Positions 7,042 to 15,809 of a stretch of 36,890 nt of DNA are shown piece by piece. How positions within the stretch are numbered: the first letter of the stretch is position 1; each line of letters starts with the position of its first letter. A program made the translations under genes and the position numbers. The DNA is from Lachnospiraceae bacterium (GTDB lineage Bacteria; Bacillota; Clostridia; Lachnospirales; Lachnospiraceae), in contig CAAGLJ010000013.1 of NCBI GenBank assembly GCA_900770785.1, positions 1 through 36,890 on the forward strand, read 5' to 3'. The notes under the pieces were generated by a model. The model did not search any database and was not told the DNA's origin. It saw only the letters and a program-made list of their open reading frames with translations.

Positions 7042-9123
7042 ATGGCAGACAAGCATGGAAGTTTATCAATCAACAGTGAAAATATTTTTCCCATAATTAA
7101 AAAATGGTTATATTCAGACCATGATATCTTTTTCAGAGAATTGATTTCTAATGGCTGTGATGCAATCACCAAATTAAAAAAACTGGACATGATGGGTGAA
7201 TACAGCTTGCCCGCAGACTATAAGGGTAAAATTGAGGTGATTGTGAATCCTCAGAAAAAGACACTGACCTTTAAGGATAATGGTATCGGTATGACTGCCG
7301 ATGAAGTGGAAGAATATATTAATCAGATTGCTTTTTCAGGAGCTACGGATTTTATCGAAAAATATAAGGATAAGACGAATGAGGATCAGATTATCGGACA
7401 TTTTGGTCTGGGCTTTTACTCTGCCTTCATGGTGGCTGATGAAGTGCATATCGATACTCTTTCTTACCGGGAGGGGGCGAAGGCTGTTCACTGGGAATGT
7501 GACGGCGGAACGGAATTTTCCATGACCGACGGCACAAAAGATGAGGTAGGCACCACCATCACCCTTTTTGTGAACGAAGATGTGTTGGAATTCTGTAATC
7601 TGTATAAGGCCAGAGAAGTGATTCAGAAATACTGTTCCTTTATGCCTACTGAAATTTATCTGTCTCAGGCAGAAACTACAGAGACGCAGGTAATTTTGGA
7701 AAGCGAAAAGCTGGATACAGATGAAGTCGTTGAGACTATTCAGCCGGAAAAGAAAGAGGGAGAAGAAAAGGAAGAGCCGGTTAAGCTGAAAATCAAAAAG
7801 CGACCGGAGCTGCTGAACGAAACTCAGCCTCTTTGGACGAAGCATCCCAATGAGTGCAGTAAGGAGGATTATCAGGACTTTTACCGTAAGGTGTTTAAGG
7901 ACTATAAGGAGCCCCTGTTCTGGATTCATCTGAATATGGATTATCCGTTTAATTTAAAGGGAATCCTGTATTTCCCCAAGATTAACATGGAATACGAGTC
8001 TATTGAGGGAACCATTAAGCTGTATAACAATCAGGTATTTATTGCAGACAATATTAAGGAGGTCATTCCTGAGTTTCTGTTGCTTTTGAAAGGAGTAATC
8101 GACTGTCCTGATTTACCCCTTAATGTCTCCAGAAGTGCCCTGCAAAATGACGGATTCGTGAAAAAGATTTCGGAATATATCACCAAAAAGGTGGCAGACA
8201 AGCTCTCTGGTATGTGCAAGACGGAGAAGGAGGAGTATGATAAATATTGGGATGATATCAGCCCCTTCATTAAATTTGGCTGCCTAAAGGATGATAAGTT
8301 CTGCGAGAAGATGACGGATTATATTCTTTTCAAGAACCTGGAGGGTAAATATCTGACCCTGCCGGAATGCCTTGAGGTTAAACCTATTGATGGGGAAGAG
8401 GGCGAAGAAGAAAAGGCGGTAGATGCACAGGGAAATACTGTGGAAGCAGAGGTAGTGACGGAGGCAGAAGCTGATACTACTGGAGAGGTGACTGAGGAAG
8501 AAACGAAAGAGAAGATAATCTACTATGTCACCGATGAGCAGCAGCAGAGCCAGTATATTAATATGTTTAAGGCGGCTAAAATGGATGCTGTAATCCTTAC
8601 TCATAATATCGACCAGCCCTTTATTTCCCAGCTGGAAAGCAAAAATGAAAATGTCAAATTCATGCGTATTGATGCAGATGTAACGGATACCATGAAAGCA
8701 AAGACCAGCAAGAAGGCTCAGGAAGAAATGGCAGCACAGTCGGAAGAATTGAGTAAGCTGTTTAAGAAGGCCCTGAAAAAAGAAGGTCTCCAGATTAAGC
8801 TGGAAAAGCTGAAGAATAAAAAAGTAGCTTCAATCATTACTCTGTCAGAAGAAAGCCGGCGTATGCAGGACATGATGAAGATGTATGCCATGCCCGGTAT
8901 GGATATGTCCATGTTTGGAGGAAAAGAGGGAGAGACTCTTGTGCTGAATGCCAGTCATCCTCTGGTACAGTATGTAGCCGAACATCAGGAGAAAGACAAT
9001 AGCAAGCTGTTCTGTGAGCAGCTTTATGATCTGGCGAAAATCCAGCAGGCTCCTTTGGATGCTGATTCCATGAGTAAATTTATCCAGCGAAGCAATGAGA
9101 TTATGCTCTTATTAACACAATAG
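7042..9123 (+). CDS. htpG: Chaperone HtpG (bacterial Hsp90)
   Basis: A 693-residue cytosolic ATP-dependent chaperone. The GHKL ATPase domain is intact: FFRELISNGCDAITK (Glu/Asn for ATP and Mg), DNGIGM, and GHFGLGFYSAFMV. The middle domain contains the Arg motif LNVSRSALQND that senses the gamma-phosphate. A strongly acidic, low-complexity insert (about residues 450-495, rich in Glu) separates the middle domain from the C-terminal dimerisation region. I chose the ATG at 7042 (AAGGAAAGGA upstream) over the GTG at 7033, which is too close to the ribosome site. It is monocistronic, with CIRCE and promoter before it and a strong terminator after it, so HrcA-controlled heat induction is expected. 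Confidence 0.97.
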   Translation: MADKHGSLSINSENIFPIIKKWLYSDHDIFFRELISNGCDAITKLKKLDMMGEYSLPADYKGKIEVIVNPQKKTLTFKDNGIGMTADEVEEYINQIAFSGATDFIEKYKDKTNEDQIIGHFGLGFYSAFMVADEVHIDTLSYREGAKAVHWECDGGTEFSMTDGTKDEVGTTITLFVNEDVLEFCNLYKAREVIQKYCSFMPTEIYLSQAETTETQVILESEKLDTDEVVETIQPEKKEGEEKEEPVKLKIKKRPELLNETQPLWTKHPNECSKEDYQDFYRKVFKDYKEPLFWIHLNMDYPFNLKGILYFPKINMEYESIEGTIKLYNNQVFIADNIKEVIPEFLLLLKGVIDCPDLPLNVSRSALQNDGFVKKISEYITKKVADKLSGMCKTEKEEYDKYWDDISPFIKFGCLKDDKFCEKMTDYILFKNLEGKYLTLPECLEVKPIDGEEGEEEKAVDAQGNTVEAEVVTEAEADTTGEVTEEETKEKIIYYVTDEQQQSQYINMFKAAKMDAVILTHNIDQPFISQLESKNENVKFMRIDADVTDTMKAKTSKKAQEEMAAQSEELSKLFKKALKKEGLQIKLEKLKNKKVASIITLSEESRRMQDMMKMYAMPGMDMSMFGGKEGETLVLNASHPLVQYVAEHQEKDNSKLFCEQLYDLAKIQQAPLDADSMSKFIQRSNEIMLLLTQ

Positions 9124-9128
9124 AAAGA

Positions 9129-9161
9129 AAAAGTCCGCTTCTACGGGAGGCGGACTTTTTT
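9129..9161 (+). terminator. htpG terminator
   Basis: AAAAGTCCGC pairs with GCGGACTTTT and is followed by further T residues, a standard intrinsic terminator six bases after the htpG stop. Confidence 0.85.
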
Positions 9162-9226
9162 GAGCCTTTCTTCGGCATTATTTATATGATAAACAAGAAA
9201 TAAATGGTAAAAAAAGTAAAAAAATG

Positions 9227-9255
9227 TTGAAATTAGGATGAAAATCGTTGATAAT
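9227..9255 (+). promoter_or_regulatory. Promoter of the chemoreceptor gene
   Basis: TTGAAA (9227-9232), 17 bp, GATAAT (9250-9255). No sigma-28 (flagellar) type promoter is seen, so expression appears vegetative. Confidence 0.5.
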
Positions 9256-9310
9256 AGAAAAGAATATAGAATAAAAGTATTAACGCTTTTGTGAAAAAAT
9301 GGGGGTAATT

Positions 9311-10810
9311 ATGGACTATACTACAGAATATGATGTACAACGATTTACCGTGGGAGCAAATAAGAAAGGAAGGCTTATTTGGCTGATATTCTGTCTTATA
9401 CTGACCGTTTCCTATGCACTGGAGGTAGTAAAGGGGCTGCGGGGAATTGGATACTATTTAATCTTTTTACTGATGTGCTGGTGTCCCTTTTTGATTGGAG
9501 TAGCAGTACTGAAATTTAAGGGAATAGATACCCTGCTTTATAAGCATATTATTGCCGCAGGCTACGGATTCTTCTATTTTTTTATTTTGCTTACGAGTAC
9601 ATCTCAGTTGGCCTTTGTGTTTATTTTTCCTGTATCGGCCATGCTGATCATGTTCAAGGATCAGAACCTCCTTTTACGTTGCGGAGTAGGAAACCTGTTG
9701 GGTTTGATTATAGCCATAATCAAAAATTATAGTATGGGAATGAATACCCCGGAAGATTTTACGGCTTATGAAATACAGGTATTTTCCGTGCTGCTTGCTT
9801 ATGTGTGTTATTTTCTTTCCGTTCGGCATCTGATTCATATGGAAGAGGTGATGCTTTCTTCCATAAAAGATAATCTGGAAAGAGTGACGACTACGGTGGA
9901 ACAGGTGAAGGAGGCCAGCAGGATTGTACAGCAGAAAGTAGAGGATGTACATATTTTGACGGATGAAAACCGTGAGGGAGCAACCAATGTGGTAGACAGT
10001 ATGGAAGAGCTGTCGGATAACAACAATACGCTGTCGGAAAAGGTAGACTCTACAATGGCTATGACGGAAGGCATTGACCAGCAGGTCGTACATGTAGTGG
10101 AAGTGACAGAGAAAATGGCAGAAGTGATTGGACAGTCCCTGAACAGTACAGGAAACAGTGTACTGGAGATGGAAGAAGCGGTAAAGGATACCAGAACCAT
10201 GGCGGAGCTGTCTTCCCATGTGGAGGATATTCTTAATGAGTTTAGCAGCCAGTTCCAGAGAGTAAAGCAGGAAACGGGCACTATAGAGGACATTACCTCT
10301 CAGACGAATCTTCTGGCATTGAATGCTTCTATTGAGGCGGCCAGGGCAGGCGAAGCCGGCAGAGGCTTTGCTGTGGTAGCTGATGAAATCCGAAATTTAA
10401 GTAATGGAACACAGGCTTCTTCAGGAAGCATTATGGAGTCATTGCAGCATTTGGAGGATACTTCTCAACGGATGGCAGAATCCATAACATCGATTCTTGG
10501 TCTGGTTGCGTCTACCACCAGAAAGTTAGAGGGCGTAAATGGTGCGGTAAGTAATGTTCATGAGGACTCTCAGGAATTGGCTAACCAGATGGATTTGGTA
10601 GGAAAGGCCATTCGGGAGGTAGAGGATTCCAACAGCAGCATGGTAGAGAATATGCAGCAGATAAGGGAAATTATGATGGTAATGACCGAAAGTGTGGCAG
10701 GAAGTAAAGAAATTACTATAGAAATGCTGAAAAAATACGATGAAACAGGTAAGAGCGTTTCCCAGATTCAAGAAGTGGTAGGCCAGTTGGCAGAAGAGCT
10801 GCAGATGTAA
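9311..10810 (+). CDS. Methyl-accepting chemotaxis protein, multi-pass sensor
   Basis: A 499-residue chemoreceptor. The first ~180 residues form about six hydrophobic segments (LIWLIFCLILTVSYALEVV through VLLAYVCYFLSVRHLI) with almost no extracytoplasmic loop, so it lacks the usual ligand-binding domain and may sense within the membrane. No clear HAMP domain is seen; a coiled-coil methylation/signalling region follows, with the conserved hairpin tip TNLLALNASIEAARAGEAGR and FAVVADEIRNLS that binds CheA/CheW. I chose the ATG at 9311 because GGGGGT lies five bases upstream; the ATG at 9299 has no ribosome site. It stands alone with promoter and terminator; no che or fla genes are in the window. 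Confidence 0.92.
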   Translation: MDYTTEYDVQRFTVGANKKGRLIWLIFCLILTVSYALEVVKGLRGIGYYLIFLLMCWCPFLIGVAVLKFKGIDTLLYKHIIAAGYGFFYFFILLTSTSQLAFVFIFPVSAMLIMFKDQNLLLRCGVGNLLGLIIAIIKNYSMGMNTPEDFTAYEIQVFSVLLAYVCYFLSVRHLIHMEEVMLSSIKDNLERVTTTVEQVKEASRIVQQKVEDVHILTDENREGATNVVDSMEELSDNNNTLSEKVDSTMAMTEGIDQQVVHVVEVTEKMAEVIGQSLNSTGNSVLEMEEAVKDTRTMAELSSHVEDILNEFSSQFQRVKQETGTIEDITSQTNLLALNASIEAARAGEAGRGFAVVADEIRNLSNGTQASSGSIMESLQHLEDTSQRMAESITSILGLVASTTRKLEGVNGAVSNVHEDSQELANQMDLVGKAIREVEDSNSSMVENMQQIREIMMVMTESVAGSKEITIEMLKKYDETGKSVSQIQEVVGQLAEELQM

Positions 10811-10839
10811 ACATTGGGATATCAAAATAGGATAAGACA

Positions 10840-10886
10840 GGCAGAAGGATTTTCGGAAGTGAAAAATCCTTCTGCCGTTTCATTTT
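10840..10886. terminator. Bidirectional terminator between convergent genes
   Basis: GGCAGAAGGATTTT pairs with AAAATCCTTCTGCC, followed by GTTTCATTTT on the plus strand. It lies between the chemoreceptor gene and the convergent SpoIID-like gene. Confidence 0.75.
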
Positions 10887-10887
10887 A

Positions 10888-12129
10888 TTAGTAGGCACCC
10901 GGCTCAGCGATTCGACTGACACCCACATAAATATCAGAAATAGTATACCAGGTGGGAAAGTCTACCGTGCCACTCTGCGGGAGATCAAAGATTTTCTGGA
11001 AGGCTTTCACTGATTCAGCGGTGGCAGGTCCATAGACCCCATCGACAGTTATGGTGGGAATGGCAGGATAATTTTGAGCAATTCGATTAAGATGCTCCTG
11101 CACCTGTTGAACCTTTATACCAGAAGAACCGATGGTGAGGGTATATCCAGGCCAGGAAGAAGGAACACCACTGATGGTTTCCGCTTCATTGATGTACATA
11201 TCATCGCCATAATAATAATGAATAATATCAATGGCACTGTAGCCGGAATCTCCCAGAGATTTAGACCCCCATTGACTTAAGCCTTCACAGGTAACACGAT
11301 TCCCATCGCAATAGCTGGTGAGTATAGGCTGTCGAATACCTGGACGGGAAAGGAAATTATTGAAAACCGTGTCTACCAGGTAGTCGATATTTTCATAGAT
11401 ATTACGGTTGGGCATCCATTTCTGGTCGTAGGCAGTACTGGAGGTGATGGTAAAATCGTAGCCTCGGCCCCGATAAAACTCCGTGTACACCCGGTTCATC
11501 GTAAAGGACATAATTACCAGAATATTGGCATAAATTGTACTTTCCGGCCAAGTGGCGTAGATTTCTGAACTGGCCACATTTTTAATATAGTCTTTGTATT
11601 TAACATAATAGTTGGTGGCACTGGAATCAGAGGGGGGACCGTCATGAACCACAATATATTCAGGAATAACGATGCGGCTTAAAACAATTTCCCCGCTTTC
11701 CATCATGGGTTTTACCTCCGGCTCCGGTATTTTGGGAGGATATTCTCCATAAAGAGTATGGGGAGGAATGACCGTAGAGTCTGGGGACTGACCGGGAGCC
11801 AGGCGGCGCAGCCGAATGGGCTGGAGAGAATTAATACCGGCCAGAATCTGCATGGCAGAAACCATCTTGCTTTCATAGCCTGGAGCCTGTACCAGACAGT
11901 TATATTCGGAATAAGGCTGCTGGAGCTGATTAGGATCCAGACTATATTCTGGGCTGGGCGCAGACAGTGGGAATAGAGGTGTCTGACCGGAGGAATCTGT
12001 ACGCAGCTGATCCACTACTACTTCCGGGTTTCCGGTGTTTGCTATGGTAACAGTAGCATTTTCGATTGGGTATAAATAGCCTTCTTCTGTAACGTTGACC
12101 TGTAAATTACCTTCATAAGAATCTGGCAT
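10888..12129 (-). CDS. SpoIID-like protein with C-terminal peptidoglycan-binding domain
   Basis: A 413-residue protein. Residues 1-110 resemble a carboxypeptidase-regulatory/Cna-B-like beta domain. Residues about 155-310 match the SpoIID/LytB fold: YIKNVASSEIYATWP (Glu189 aligns with the catalytic glutamate of SpoIID, a peptidoglycan lytic transglycosylase) and GLSQWGSKSLGDSGYSAIDI ... YYYGDD, the family's GMSQWGA...HYYPG motif. Residues about 330-395 form a peptidoglycan-binding type 1 domain (LTIGSSGIKVQQVQEHLN ... VDGVYGPATAESVKAFQ). There is no signal peptide or membrane segment. The ATG at 12129 has AGGAGG six bases upstream; the longer frame to 12189 lacks one. It is divergent from the large operon and may act in spore cortex or coat formation; function is inferred. 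Confidence 0.82.
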   Translation of the reverse strand: MPDSYEGNLQVNVTEEGYLYPIENATVTIANTGNPEVVVDQLRTDSSGQTPLFPLSAPSPEYSLDPNQLQQPYSEYNCLVQAPGYESKMVSAMQILAGINSLQPIRLRRLAPGQSPDSTVIPPHTLYGEYPPKIPEPEVKPMMESGEIVLSRIVIPEYIVVHDGPPSDSSATNYYVKYKDYIKNVASSEIYATWPESTIYANILVIMSFTMNRVYTEFYRGRGYDFTITSSTAYDQKWMPNRNIYENIDYLVDTVFNNFLSRPGIRQPILTSYCDGNRVTCEGLSQWGSKSLGDSGYSAIDIIHYYYGDDMYINEAETISGVPSSWPGYTLTIGSSGIKVQQVQEHLNRIAQNYPAIPTITVDGVYGPATAESVKAFQKIFDLPQSGTVDFPTWYTISDIYVGVSRIAEPGAY

Positions 12130-12206
12130 AAATTTCCTCCTGGAAATAGTTACTATCAGAATATGCATCTGGGAAAAAAAGATTCCCACTGGAAGACTCA
12201 GGTAAG

Positions 12207-12236
12207 TTGCAAAGAAACTCCTTTTAATGCTATAAT
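12207..12236 (+). promoter_or_regulatory. Promoter of the four-gene Hsp70-like operon
   Basis: TTGCAA (12207-12212), 18 bp, and a perfect TATAAT (12231-12236), about 34 bp before the chosen GTG start. Confidence 0.6.
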
Positions 12237-12269
12237 GGTGAAAATTATACCTTGAAGAAGGAGAGAAAA

Positions 12270-15200
12270 GTGGAGCAGGACTTAGTATTTTCCTATGAGA
12301 ATATTGGGGGTGAACTTGTACAGGGAGAAGTTCGGGGGAACTTTACTGTGGAAAGCAAAAGAGGAGATCAGATAAAAGGCTTTCTGACCTGTACCGATCC
12401 CAGAATGAAGTGTACTCCCCTTAAATTCCAGGGAACAAAAATAGAGTTTGGCTTCTGTTTTAATGGAAAAGGAATGCAGCCTGGAGAAGTTATAGAAGGT
12501 ACTCTGTGTTTTGTATCCAATCTTGGAGAACGGGAGCTGCCCTATACCATCCGATACAGTAAGCCTGTTTTACAGTCTTCGCTGGGAGACATTCGTAATC
12601 TGTTCCATTTTGCCAATTTGGCAAGAAGCAGCTGGGATGAGGCGGTAAAGCTGTTTTTTCATCCTGACTTTGAACAGCTTTTTTCCCCGGCTCAGGAGGA
12701 GGAAGGACAGTTATATCGGGGATTGAAAAAGACCGGGGAGGAACAGTGTGTAGAGGAATTCCTTCTGGCAGTAAGAAAGAAGACCCCGGTTACATACCAC
12801 CTGTCCTGTACGGCTCTGGAATTTAAGAACATAGACGAGGATGAGAGGCACAAGCTGCAGATTGAAAGAAAAGGATGGGGCTATACCGCCGTCAGAATAG
12901 AGACGGATGGGAACTTTTTTTCTCTGGAAAAAAAGGAACTCGGGGAGACGGATTTTATGGGAAATGTGTGCCAGCTGCCCCTCTATCTTTACAAAGATAA
13001 GCTCCATCAGGGAAAAAATTACGGGCGGATTACCTTAAATTATGCCTATGGAAGTATTACCATCCCCATTACTGTTTCTCAGAATCAGCATCACCGTATG
13101 CGGGTGGCAATAGAGAAGCGGCGAAGTTTGAAACAGATGCGGGTTGAGCTGACAGAGCTTTATATGGATTTTCGGGCCAGAAGAATTGCGGCTCCCCGAT
13201 GGCGAAAGGAAACGGAGGGCCTGCTGGAGAAGATGCGTGTTCTGGATGAGCGTAATCCTCAGCCCAGACTTTTTCTGGCCCACTTATATATTACCTCGGA
13301 TAAGCCTCTGGAAGCCAGATGGATGCTGGACCGGGTTGGCAGGAATCTTCAGGAAGAAAAAGATCCGGTTACCTATGCCTACTATCTTTATTTAACCACT
13401 TTGATTAAAGAGGATGAAGAATATCACCAAATGGTGAAAGAAAAGGTTGAGGGATTATATTATACCAGAGAAAATAATTGGCAGATTGCCTGGCTGATGC
13501 TGTATTTGTCCCATGATTTACATGGTCATGCCCAGAAGAAATGGGATTTTTTGCAGGAAGTATTTCTTGCCGGCTGTACCAGTCCGGTATTGTATACGGA
13601 GGCAATAATGCTTTTGAATTACCAGCCCACTCTGCTGATGGAGCTGGGGCCGGTTGAACTGCGTATTCTGCGTTTTGGTCAGAGCAGGCAGGGATTATCC
13701 GATGAAGTAAAAGGGGTATTGCAGTATCTTTCTTTAAAAGAGAAAGAGTATTCGGATACTCTTTTCAATCTTCTTGGCGGAATCTGCCGGGAAGAGGAGA
13801 ATATCCCCATGCTTCAGTCCCTTTGCAGCCTGCTGATTAAGGGGAACAAAAAGGGAAGACAGTATTTTCCCTGGTATGAAAAAGCAGTCTGTGCAGGACT
13901 GAAGATTACCCGTCTGTATGAATATTATATGATGTCCCTGGAGAGGAACAAAGAAATAGATATTCCCAAAATGGTGCTTATGTATTTTTCTTATGAAAGC
14001 AGCCTGAGCTATCCCAATGCAGCCTATTTGTATCGTTATGTTTACGAAAATAAAGACACTATGGAGGAACTTTATCTGGCCTATGCACCAAAGATAGAGC
14101 GGTTCGTCTTAAAGCAGCTTCATGCGGGAAAGATTAACCGGGATTTGGGATACCTGTATGAACATATCCTGTCCGGTGATATGCTGACCAGAGATAATGC
14201 AGCCGCCCTGGAAAAAGTGATGTTTCTTCATTCTGTCCGGGCGGTGGACGAGCAGGACGAACGGCTGATTGTGGTGGCAAAGCATCTGGAGGACGAAACC
14301 GCCTATGATTTTTATCAGGGAAAGACCAGGGCCTTGCTCTTGGGAAAAAACTATCTTCTGCTTAGAGAAGATAAATGGGGACAGCGTTTCGTTATGCCAA
14401 AGGAGGAATACCCTTCAGGATATCTTTCTGTTTCTGCTCTCGCCCAGGCTATTCATCCAATGGTAGAGGAAGCGCTGGGGCTTGCCCTTTATGTATGTGA
14501 AGACAAAGGGGACTGGCAGCCTATAGTGCAGGAAAATGAAAACCAGTTCCGGTTTTTAAGCGAACATCCGGGGCTTTTGGCTAAGGAGCGGCAGCACTTA
14601 AGAAAACGGCTGCTGGATTACTATCATGAAGCGGATGAAATGGGACTTTTGGACAACTGGCTGGAGGAATGTGATTGGGATGCCCTGTCCTCAAAGGAAG
14701 AAAACAAGCTGATTCATTATCTGATTGCCAGAGGCTTTTATGAAAAGGCTTACGCCTTTGTGCAGATTTATGGACCTGAGAGGATATCCCCCAAGCTGCT
14801 GGTGCGGGTTTCTACCTATATGCTGGAGGACAGGGAAAATTCAACAACCCTTCTCTGGCTCATCGACAGCGCCTTCCAAAGAGGAAAATACAATCTTCCT
14901 ATGCTGGCATTTTTGGCAGAGCATTATAAGGGAACCTGTAGACGGTTGGCAGCCTTATTCAGAGCAGCCAGAGATTTTGATGTAGAGGTCTATTCTTTAA
15001 GTGAAAGGCTTTTGACACAGATTCTGTACTCCAAAGAAGCTGTGGAAGAGGATTTGGAGGCTTTTAAGGTTTATGTTGCCGGAGGGGCAAAAACACCTCT
15101 GGAGGCTGCCTTTTTGTCCTGGCGTTCAAAGGAGTTTGTGGTAAAGCACAGACCTGTGGACGGCTATTTTATTCGGGATATTGCCAGAGTTTATAAGAGG

Positions 15201-15785
15201 GGAGTAAAACTGCATCCGATAAACCTTGCTGCCTACCTGAAATATTTTGCCACTCATGAAGAAGAAAAAAATCAGGCAGAGGAGGAAGTGCTCAAACTGT
15301 TTCTTCATGAGCTGGTATTCGTAAAACAGTGGACATTTCCCTTTTTTATGGAGTATCAAAAGCTGCCGGGAATGGAAATTCTGGCAGACAAAAACCTCGT
15401 ATACTATGAAGGAAAAGCAGATGAGCAGGTGGCTTTACACTATGCAAAAGTCAGAAGAGAAGGGGAAAAAGAAGTTTACCACAAGGAATTCATGGATGAG
15501 CTGTATAGCGGAATCTTCGTAAAAGAGTTTATTCTTTTTGCAGGGGAGAAGCTTAAATATTATATCACCAGAGAAGAGGAAAATCAGGAACAGCTGATGG
15601 AAAACGGCGTTTTGACGGGCAAAGATTTTTCGCCCAGGCAGCTGGAAACAGGACTGCAAAGCCGATACCAGAGGATTAACCATATGTGTGCCCTGGAAGA
15701 AAGGGGAGAATATGAACAGATAGAGGAGCTGCTGGAAGAATACTGGCGGCTGGAGTATCTTACAAAGACCGTATTTCATTTATGA
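12270..15785 (+). CDS. Very large Ig-like plus helical-repeat protein (DUF5717-like)
   Basis: A 1,171-residue protein of unknown function, first gene of a four-gene operon. Residues up to about 275 are beta-rich and look like two Ig-like modules (GELVQGEVRGNFTVESKRGD; later KNYGRITLNYAYGSITIPITV). From about 290 to the end the protein is almost wholly alpha-helical with aromatic-rich repeats (for example RLFLAHLYITSDKPLEARWMLD), similar to TPR/SEL1 solenoids, suggesting a scaffold. No signal peptide or membrane helix is seen. I recall this as the DUF5717 family; not verified. GTG at 12270 is preferred because AAGGAG ends six bases upstream; the in-frame TTG at 12252 has no ribosome site. The next gene starts 24 bases after its stop. 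Confidence 0.85.
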   Translation: MEQDLVFSYENIGGELVQGEVRGNFTVESKRGDQIKGFLTCTDPRMKCTPLKFQGTKIEFGFCFNGKGMQPGEVIEGTLCFVSNLGERELPYTIRYSKPVLQSSLGDIRNLFHFANLARSSWDEAVKLFFHPDFEQLFSPAQEEEGQLYRGLKKTGEEQCVEEFLLAVRKKTPVTYHLSCTALEFKNIDEDERHKLQIERKGWGYTAVRIETDGNFFSLEKKELGETDFMGNVCQLPLYLYKDKLHQGKNYGRITLNYAYGSITIPITVSQNQHHRMRVAIEKRRSLKQMRVELTELYMDFRARRIAAPRWRKETEGLLEKMRVLDERNPQPRLFLAHLYITSDKPLEARWMLDRVGRNLQEEKDPVTYAYYLYLTTLIKEDEEYHQMVKEKVEGLYYTRENNWQIAWLMLYLSHDLHGHAQKKWDFLQEVFLAGCTSPVLYTEAIMLLNYQPTLLMELGPVELRILRFGQSRQGLSDEVKGVLQYLSLKEKEYSDTLFNLLGGICREEENIPMLQSLCSLLIKGNKKGRQYFPWYEKAVCAGLKITRLYEYYMMSLERNKEIDIPKMVLMYFSYESSLSYPNAAYLYRYVYENKDTMEELYLAYAPKIERFVLKQLHAGKINRDLGYLYEHILSGDMLTRDNAAALEKVMFLHSVRAVDEQDERLIVVAKHLEDETAYDFYQGKTRALLLGKNYLLLREDKWGQRFVMPKEEYPSGYLSVSALAQAIHPMVEEALGLALYVCEDKGDWQPIVQENENQFRFLSEHPGLLAKERQHLRKRLLDYYHEADEMGLLDNWLEECDWDALSSKEENKLIHYLIARGFYEKAYAFVQIYGPERISPKLLVRVSTYMLEDRENSTTLLWLIDSAFQRGKYNLPMLAFLAEHYKGTCRRLAALFRAARDFDVEVYSLSERLLTQILYSKEAVEEDLEAFKVYVAGGAKTPLEAAFLSWRSKEFVVKHRPVDGYFIRDIARVYKRGVKLHPINLAAYLKYFATHEEEKNQAEEEVLKLFLHELVFVKQWTFPFFMEYQKLPGMEILADKNLVYYEGKADEQVALHYAKVRREGEKEVYHKEFMDELYSGIFVKEFILFAGEKLKYYITREEENQEQLMENGVLTGKDFSPRQLETGLQSRYQRINHMCALEERGEYEQIEELLEEYWRLEYLTKTVFHL

Positions 15786-15809
15786 GAAAGGAAGAAAAAG
15801 GAGACCTCC

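Noticed and set aside
6864..7079. 71-codon ORF before htpG
   Set aside because: It is made of the leader hairpins and repeats, lacks a ribosome site and overlaps the htpG start in another frame.
12130..12190. Sporulation sigma-E/K promoter before the SpoIID-like gene
   Set aside because: The minus strand has GCATATTCT in a plausible place, but no matching -35 element was found, so the resemblance is too weak to report.
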